Assembly (NCBI GenBank): GCA_015680685.1
Contig: MNCI01007961.1
Location: forward strand, 298,619 to 362,618
Direction: 5' to 3'
From: Gnetum montanum
Lineage: Eukaryota > Streptophyta > Gnetopsida > Gnetales > Gnetaceae
DNA length: 64,000 nucleotides
Positions 58,985 to 64,000 of this stretch are shown here, one piece after another. Both the position numbers and the translations under genes were made by a program. Every line of letters starts with the position of its first letter. Position 1 is the stretch's first letter. The notes beneath the pieces were generated by a model. The model searched no databases. It worked only from the letters and a program-made list of their open reading frames with translations, and had not been told where the DNA came from.

Positions 58985-61029
58985 TCAACTACATAGCCTC
59001 AATCAAAAAACCCCTAGAATGGCCTAAGAACCTAGTTAAAACCCTTGATCTAGAGATTGAAGACATTACTAAATACTCTCTAGTTGAGGTTCTTGTCATG
59101 ACATACAATGGTGAGTAGAAAACCTTGAAATTAAGTTTCTCATAGGAACCTTAATAGGCTCAAGACATCACCATGGTTTGCTAAGACAACATTAACACCT
59201 TTTCCTGGTCATATGAAGATATGATAGGTCTAGATCCACATTGAGTCCAACACAACATCATACTGGATCCTAGCATTAGACTAGTTAAGTAGAAAGTGTC
59301 TAAGATTAGACTTGATTTGGCCTTGGTAGTTCATGATGAAATCATAAAGCTCTACCAAGTTGAATTCATTAAAGTTGCTGATTATGTAGAATGGATGTTC
59401 AACATAGTGGTAGTCCCTAAGAAAAATGGAAGTATTTGCATTTGCATAGATTTCTAAGACCTAAATAAGACAACCATCAAAGATGAATTTCCTTTGCCTA
59501 GTTTTGATCAACTTATTAATACTACAGTTGGACATGCCTTGTTATCCTTTATGGATGAGTTCTCAAGATACAACTAGATTAGGATCAACCTAGAACATCA
59601 AGATACAACATGTCATCATTGATAACCATGTGCCTAAGGGTGATGAGGTGGTGATGCACTTTTATGGAGCTTCAACTATCCATGGGGCTAGTGCTATTGA
59701 TATTATAACCTTCTAATTTGATGAAATCCAATCCTTCAATTATAATTCTAAGTTTCAATGCATCAACAAGATAGTGGCATATGAAGGTTTGATTAGGGGG
59801 ATGATCGTAGATAATGACTTAGGAATCAAATGTTTAATGATCAAGGATGATTCACAACTTGTGGTCAACCAAGTAACTGAGATTTATGCATGTAAAGCCA
59901 AACATTTGCAACCTTTCCATCACCTAGGATAGCAATTGATGCAACAATTTATAGACATTAATATCAAACACATACCCCAAAACGAGAATGCTATAGCTGA
60001 TGCCATTGTAATGTTAGCCCTCATTGTAATGCCAAATGTGTTTAATAAGTTATCCACATTGACCGTGAAGTATGCTATTCCCATCACATAGAGCATTAAA
60101 GATACCTTTGTGGACATGGTTCATATTGCTCTTGCAAGGGAGTGGTATGATAATATCAAGTTTTACATTATGCATGGTGAATCCTCACAAGGCCATACTA
60201 CCACTCAAAAGGATGTTGTACATAAATGATCAAAACAATATGTCATTATAGGTGATAATACATTATGTCAATGGTCCTATGATGGCATATTATTAGTGTG
60301 CTTAGGTAGAACTGAAGCCAGAATAGTCCTAGAGCAAGTTTACAAGGATATTTGTGGGGGACATATAGGACCTAGAGCTATGACCTCTACGATTAGATGG
60401 TTAGGCTATTACTAGTCCTATATGGAAAAAAAACTACTTGCAAAAGGTTAAAACTTGTGATAATTTCTAGTGGCATAGCAATCTCATGCACATATCACTG
60501 ACTGAGTTACACACTACTCAGATCACTTGGTCATTTCAATGATGGGGGTTGGATATCATCAGACCTATAATGCCTAAGTCTTAGGTAGGTCATAGCTTTA
60601 TCATCACCATGACTAAGTACTTTACTAAGTGTGTTGAGGCTATTCCCTTAAGGAAAACCACATTTAAAAAAGTCTATAGGTTCATCTTAGACAATATAGT
60701 AGCATGTTATTGCATACCTATGACCATCGTCATAGACAATAAATCACAATTTAGTAGCCAAGAAAGAAAAAATTTCTATCACAACCTAGGCATTAAGCAT
60801 TCTTTCATGTCATCATATTATCCTCAAGCTAATGGACAAGCCGAGGCAAGAAACAAGGCCATCATTAACTTGCTTAAGAAAATGTTGAACAATAGCAAGC
60901 ACAAGCGACATGATAGGCTTGTCCACGCACTTTGGGGTTATAGAGCAACATACTGTACTACAACAGGTGTATCCTCATATAGCCTTGTCTATGGTTTTGA
61001 AGCTATTTTTCCTCTTACATTGTAGGTAT
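58985..61029 (+). pseudogene. E4 pol remnant: RT fragment, aRNase H, integrase
   Basis: Plus-strand Tat-like pol. RT part 58985-59600: IKKPLEWPKNLVKTLDLE, VHDEIIKLYQVEFI, DLNKTTIKDEFPLPSFDQL, LLSFMDEFSRYN. It then jumps near 59600-59640 to the second RNase H (MHFYGASTIHGAS, IKDDSQLVVNQVTEIYACKA, IPQNENAIADA), so the YxDD palm and the first RNase H are deleted. Integrase 60340-61024 keeps TIVIDNKSQF and NGQAEARNK and an open 138-codon stretch from 60609. Its end is cut by E5 at 61029/61030. E4 LTRs, gag and PR are not visible. Confidence 0.85.
61025..61029. repeat. Putative E5 target-site duplication, left copy (GGTAT)
   Basis: Five bases before the TG of E5; the right partner lies outside the window. 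Confidence 0.4.
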
Positions 61030-62785
61030 TGAAACACCCTAAATTTTCAAGGCATTCTTACTTCACCAAGGTCCTGGAACTGAGGAAAACATTTCCACAA
61101 GTGTAGCCTCATGACCAATTGGTAGGAAATGGATACTTTGAGTTTAGACTATCCGGTTTGGACAATTTAATTAGCTGATAGTTCACTCAGGAAGCATGCT
61201 AAGGGTTGTCGATGATGCTCAGGATCAACAAAATAGTTCGGCAAGTTTTCTAGTCAAGAATTTTGCTACACTACACTACGCTATGTAGCATAGCAAGCCT
61301 CAGAAGATAGTTGCTCAGGCGACCAAACTATTGTAAGATGAAGTGCTATGCTATGCTATGCTACAGAGCTTAGCACAACCTAGCAAAGGAAAAATAGAAA
61401 GGCCCAACTTACCTAGTGATTCCAATTGCACTCGGCAAGCACTCTAGCCTTCAAAACTAGTTGTCTTATTCAACTTCAAGTCTTTCAGCAAAGCTCCTCT
61501 TACTAGAAAAGTGGAAGATTAAGCCAAAAGTAGACTAGGTTGGCTACTACGCTGTGCTACACTACATAGCATAGCACAACATAGCAATGATGCAAGAATG
61601 AAAAAAGGCATCTCAAAATGCAGGATTAGCAAGTTCAAAAGCTTCATGTCGCAAAGAGCAAAGGTTGTAGATTGTCAGCATGATCTTCAAATTTTACAAC
61701 TTAAATGGAAATCGTAGTTAAAGCTAGTTACTATGTTATGTTATGCTACATAGCATAGCAAACATGCAAAACCAGCCAAAACACTTCAAAGGCCTCCAGC
61801 ACATGCAATTAACTCCAAAGCAAATTTCTTCTTCAAACTGGTGGCTACGCTACATAGCGTAGCACAACATAGCAAGTAGCTATGCTACACCAACATGCTA
61901 TGCTCCATAGTGTAGCACAATGTAGTAGGCAGCTACGCTACATCAGTGTGCTTCACTCCTTGTCTGCATCGTTGGCACACCTAATCCTAACATTTTCAGT
62001 TCTAACAACATAATTTCAGTGGGATAGGTTCACGACCAGATTTGCATGTTCATGGAGTGCGTACATGTTAACATCTTGTGGGTATGGGGCACGTTTCATC
62101 TAAACCTCATTTCATGCATCCTCCTAGCCCTATAAATACCCTAATGGGCAACACTCGAAGGGTTGGCAAAGCTGGCAGATTGGCATGTTGGAAAATTGGC
62201 AATTCAAGTGGTTGGAAAATTTTAAGGATTAGCAAAAATTTTAGCTTTTGGCAATTTGGTTGGCAAGATTTAACAATTATTGGTGAGAAAATTTTTGTAA
62301 AGGGTGGGAAAAAACAAACACATAGTTGACAAGTGGACTTTGTAGCATTTCACATTATTGGCTCTTAGGTCCGCGTTCAAGCACACACTTGCCTTGCTTT
62401 GAACATCCTAGTTACTTTTGGAATCTCTGTGCTTCCTGGTGTTACGTAACCAATTGTATCCACCTAGACAAAGTAAAGCTGTAATCTTGAAGTGGGGCAT
62501 TTCTTAACTCTAGTTTGCTTTATTTTCCTACTTATCATTACATTCTACATCATTTTTGCTTCCTCGCATTTAGTAACTGTTATTTTACGCTATAAGCATT
62601 GTTTCCATATCAAACGTTTGCATAAGGTTTAGTGACATTGACTAAGTCCCTATCTAATCGACCAAACTGTTCAGGGCACCTTGCTTCCATTTTATCTAGC
62701 ACAACCCTCACATGGATCCAGGGTTAAAATTGTTTGACCGATGACCTCTTGGTGTTTCCAGCCATTGATGTTTTCGGTCGCATCA
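61030..62785 (+). repeat. E5 5' LTR (1,756 bp)
   Basis: TGAAACACCCTAAA...CGCATCA; nearly the same length as the E2 LTR. Palindromic GCTATGTAGCATAGC words at 61265-61930, TATA CCCTATAAATACC at 62128-62140. Confidence 0.85.
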
Positions 62786-62791
62786 TTTTTC

Positions 62792-62808
62792 TAGCACTAG
62801 GAGGGCCT
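62792..62808 (+). promoter_or_regulatory. E5 primer-binding site
   Basis: TAGCACTAGGAGGGCCT six bases after the LTR, same family as the other PBS copies with two changes. Confidence 0.7.
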
Positions 62809-63193
62809 TTTAGTGCCATTTTCCATGTTTTATGGTAGTCCTATAAGCATTTTGTACCCTGACATGCACTAGTCTAAACTTAAAACCCTTTTGTAGTTAT
62901 TTATGCATCGTGTGGTGTAGTTCGGTTGCTTCGACGGTTCCTTCAGAATCCTACAGGACATAAAGCCTTCAATCACCATTTGACCACCTTTTGTTTCATA
63001 GTAGTCTTGCATGAATTTTGTATCCCATCACGCACTAGCGTAAACATGACACAATTTTATGGTTGTTTACACATCGTGCGGTGCAGATCAATCACTCTGA
63101 CAATTCCTTCAGAATCCTACAAGACAAAAAATCTTTGATTGCCTTCCAATCTCCTTATTTTCCTTGTTTGCAAACCCTTTTATCTTTACGACA
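62809..63193 (+). repeat. E5 leader with two hairpin units
   Basis: Hairpins GGTTC-CTTCA-GAATC (62936-62950, one G-T wobble) and ATTC-CTTCA-GAAT (63103-63115), each followed by CCTACARGACA. Same repeat as the E2 leader but two instead of six units. Confidence 0.7.
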
Positions 63194-63984
63194 ATGATTT
63201 TTCCAAGCACCATTACTACACCTCTAACGTTGAGGTTCCCCTCACGGTTCAAGGCATTGCAGGTGCCAAATAGCCACCTAGCCCAGTGCTAGAGCCATGT
63301 CAATCCCTTAAGATCCAAAATCAGGCACCTAAGGGCTTGACCCAACAACACGAGAGATATAACTTTCTTTGCGCTAAGGTGTAGGCAAACGTACCCTTAG
63401 ATGCACAAGAACTCGAAGACAAACGTAGCTTCAAGTTCACTTACTACAATAGGAAGGAATCTATTCCCACTCCCGGCATTTCCATTCCTTTAATGAAAAT
63501 GAACCAATGGTTAATAGATTAGCTAATCTAGGTCATTTGGCCTAGGAAGCTGCAAGACACAACATCTCACCATGATGAGATGTTTCAAGATGGGCAGAAG
63601 GAACTAGATTCCCAATTTGAGGATGGGGTCAAACTACCCTTGCCACCATTCCTTCCACCCCATTTTTCTGGAGAAACCCTCTCTCTACCAATGCTCCCTT
63701 CATGATCATAGCTGCACTTCTGCAACTTGTGATTACATCAGCAATGGGTAGCCATGTCATGTCCTTGGAGTATCAACACCCATACTCCCCTGTTTTATTC
63801 TCAACCACTACCCCTCAGCAAACTATTCCACAAACTACTCATCCATCCTTTCATGCTTTGCAACATGCACCAATCATGGCTACCCTGCCCCACATTCACA
63901 CCATACCTACCTTGTAGTCGCATTCAATTTCCACATCCATTTCCATGTTTACACCTACCCCACTATCAGCGGCGGGCCTAGGCC
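63194..63984 (+). pseudogene. E5 Gag, N-terminal part
   Basis: Start near ATG 63194, aligned with the E2 start. NVEVPLTVQG, LKIQNQ, TQQHERYNFLCAKV, LDAQELEDKRSFKFTYYNR and GQKELDSQFE match E2 Gag; MGSHVMSLEYQHPYSP at 63736 matches MGSHATFPVHHHPYS of E2. A one-base shift near the start and TAG stops at Gln positions break it. Truncated by the new LTR at 63985. Confidence 0.78.
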
Positions 63985-64000
63985 TGAAACACCGTGAAAA
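63985..64000 (+). repeat. Probable start of a further LTR (E6)
   Basis: TGAAACACCGTGAAAA, matching the TGAAACACC terminus shared by all LTRs here, at a point where E5 gag similarity ends. Only 16 bases are visible. Confidence 0.5.

Larger units (their letters stand above)
61030..63984 (+). mobile_element. E5: Ty3/gypsy element of the E2 family, 5' part
   Basis: LTR, PBS, leader with two hairpin units and gag N-terminus, all in the E2 order. Inserted in E4 integrase. At 63985 gag similarity stops and TGAAACACC begins, so another element seems to interrupt it. Confidence 0.82.

Noticed and set aside
58985-59600. Active reverse transcriptase in E4
   Set aside because: The YxDD palm and first RNase H are deleted and many stops are present.
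1-64000. tRNA or rRNA genes
   Set aside because: I looked for tRNA-like A and B boxes and rRNA cores and saw none that could be supported.

Overview
This window is repetitive plant nuclear DNA made almost entirely of nested LTR retrotransposons; I see no ordinary host gene. The elements are Ty3/gypsy type: order gag-PR-RT-RNase H-INT, a second (archaeal-like) RNase H before integrase as in the Tat/Ogre group, TG...CA LTRs of 1.3-1.8 kb, 5-bp target duplications and element lengths of 17-18 kb. TATA boxes, GT-AG introns and decay dominated by CAG-to-TAG changes fit a land plant with a large, methylated genome; the species cannot be told. Two N gaps show a draft assembly.

Layout. E1 (minus strand, 1-4408, its 5' LTR split into 4409-4987 and 54322-55062) is outermost. 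E2 (plus, 4988-54316, target duplication CCAAA) sits inside the E1 LTR. E3 (minus, 31532-49764, 18,233 bp, target duplication CCATC) sits inside the E2 reverse-transcriptase gene. After that, about 14.05 kb spanning part of E2 RT and the 3' three-quarters of E3 was duplicated in tandem: copy A is 16293-30346, copy B starts at 30347 and ends near 44310. To the right lie a ~185-bp palindromic repeat field (about 55080-58060), a damaged plus-strand element E4 (58441-61029), and E5 (plus, 61030-63984), of the E2 LTR family, which entered the E4 integrase gene. A further LTR appears to start at 63985.

The most notable content is a large spliced gene carried on the ANTISENSE strand between PR and RT in both E2 and E3. 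In E3 it has eight exons (about 1,060 codons) and its own TATA box. Its N-terminus resembles the FCP1/NIF branch of HAD phosphatases; the rest is an unrecognised domain, an acidic linker and a helical region. The E2 and E3 genes align from end to end and share at least three intron positions and phases, although the elements are otherwise well diverged.

A second theme is RNA-like structure. Many short hairpins, whose stems change on both sides while loop and a TTAAACTAGC-like tail stay alike, flank the antisense gene and lie between INT and the 3' LTR in all elements. A different covarying hairpin recurs in the 5' leaders of E2 and E5. Each LTR family also carries its own palindromic array. 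All protein genes here contain stop codons or frameshifts and are annotated as pseudogenes.
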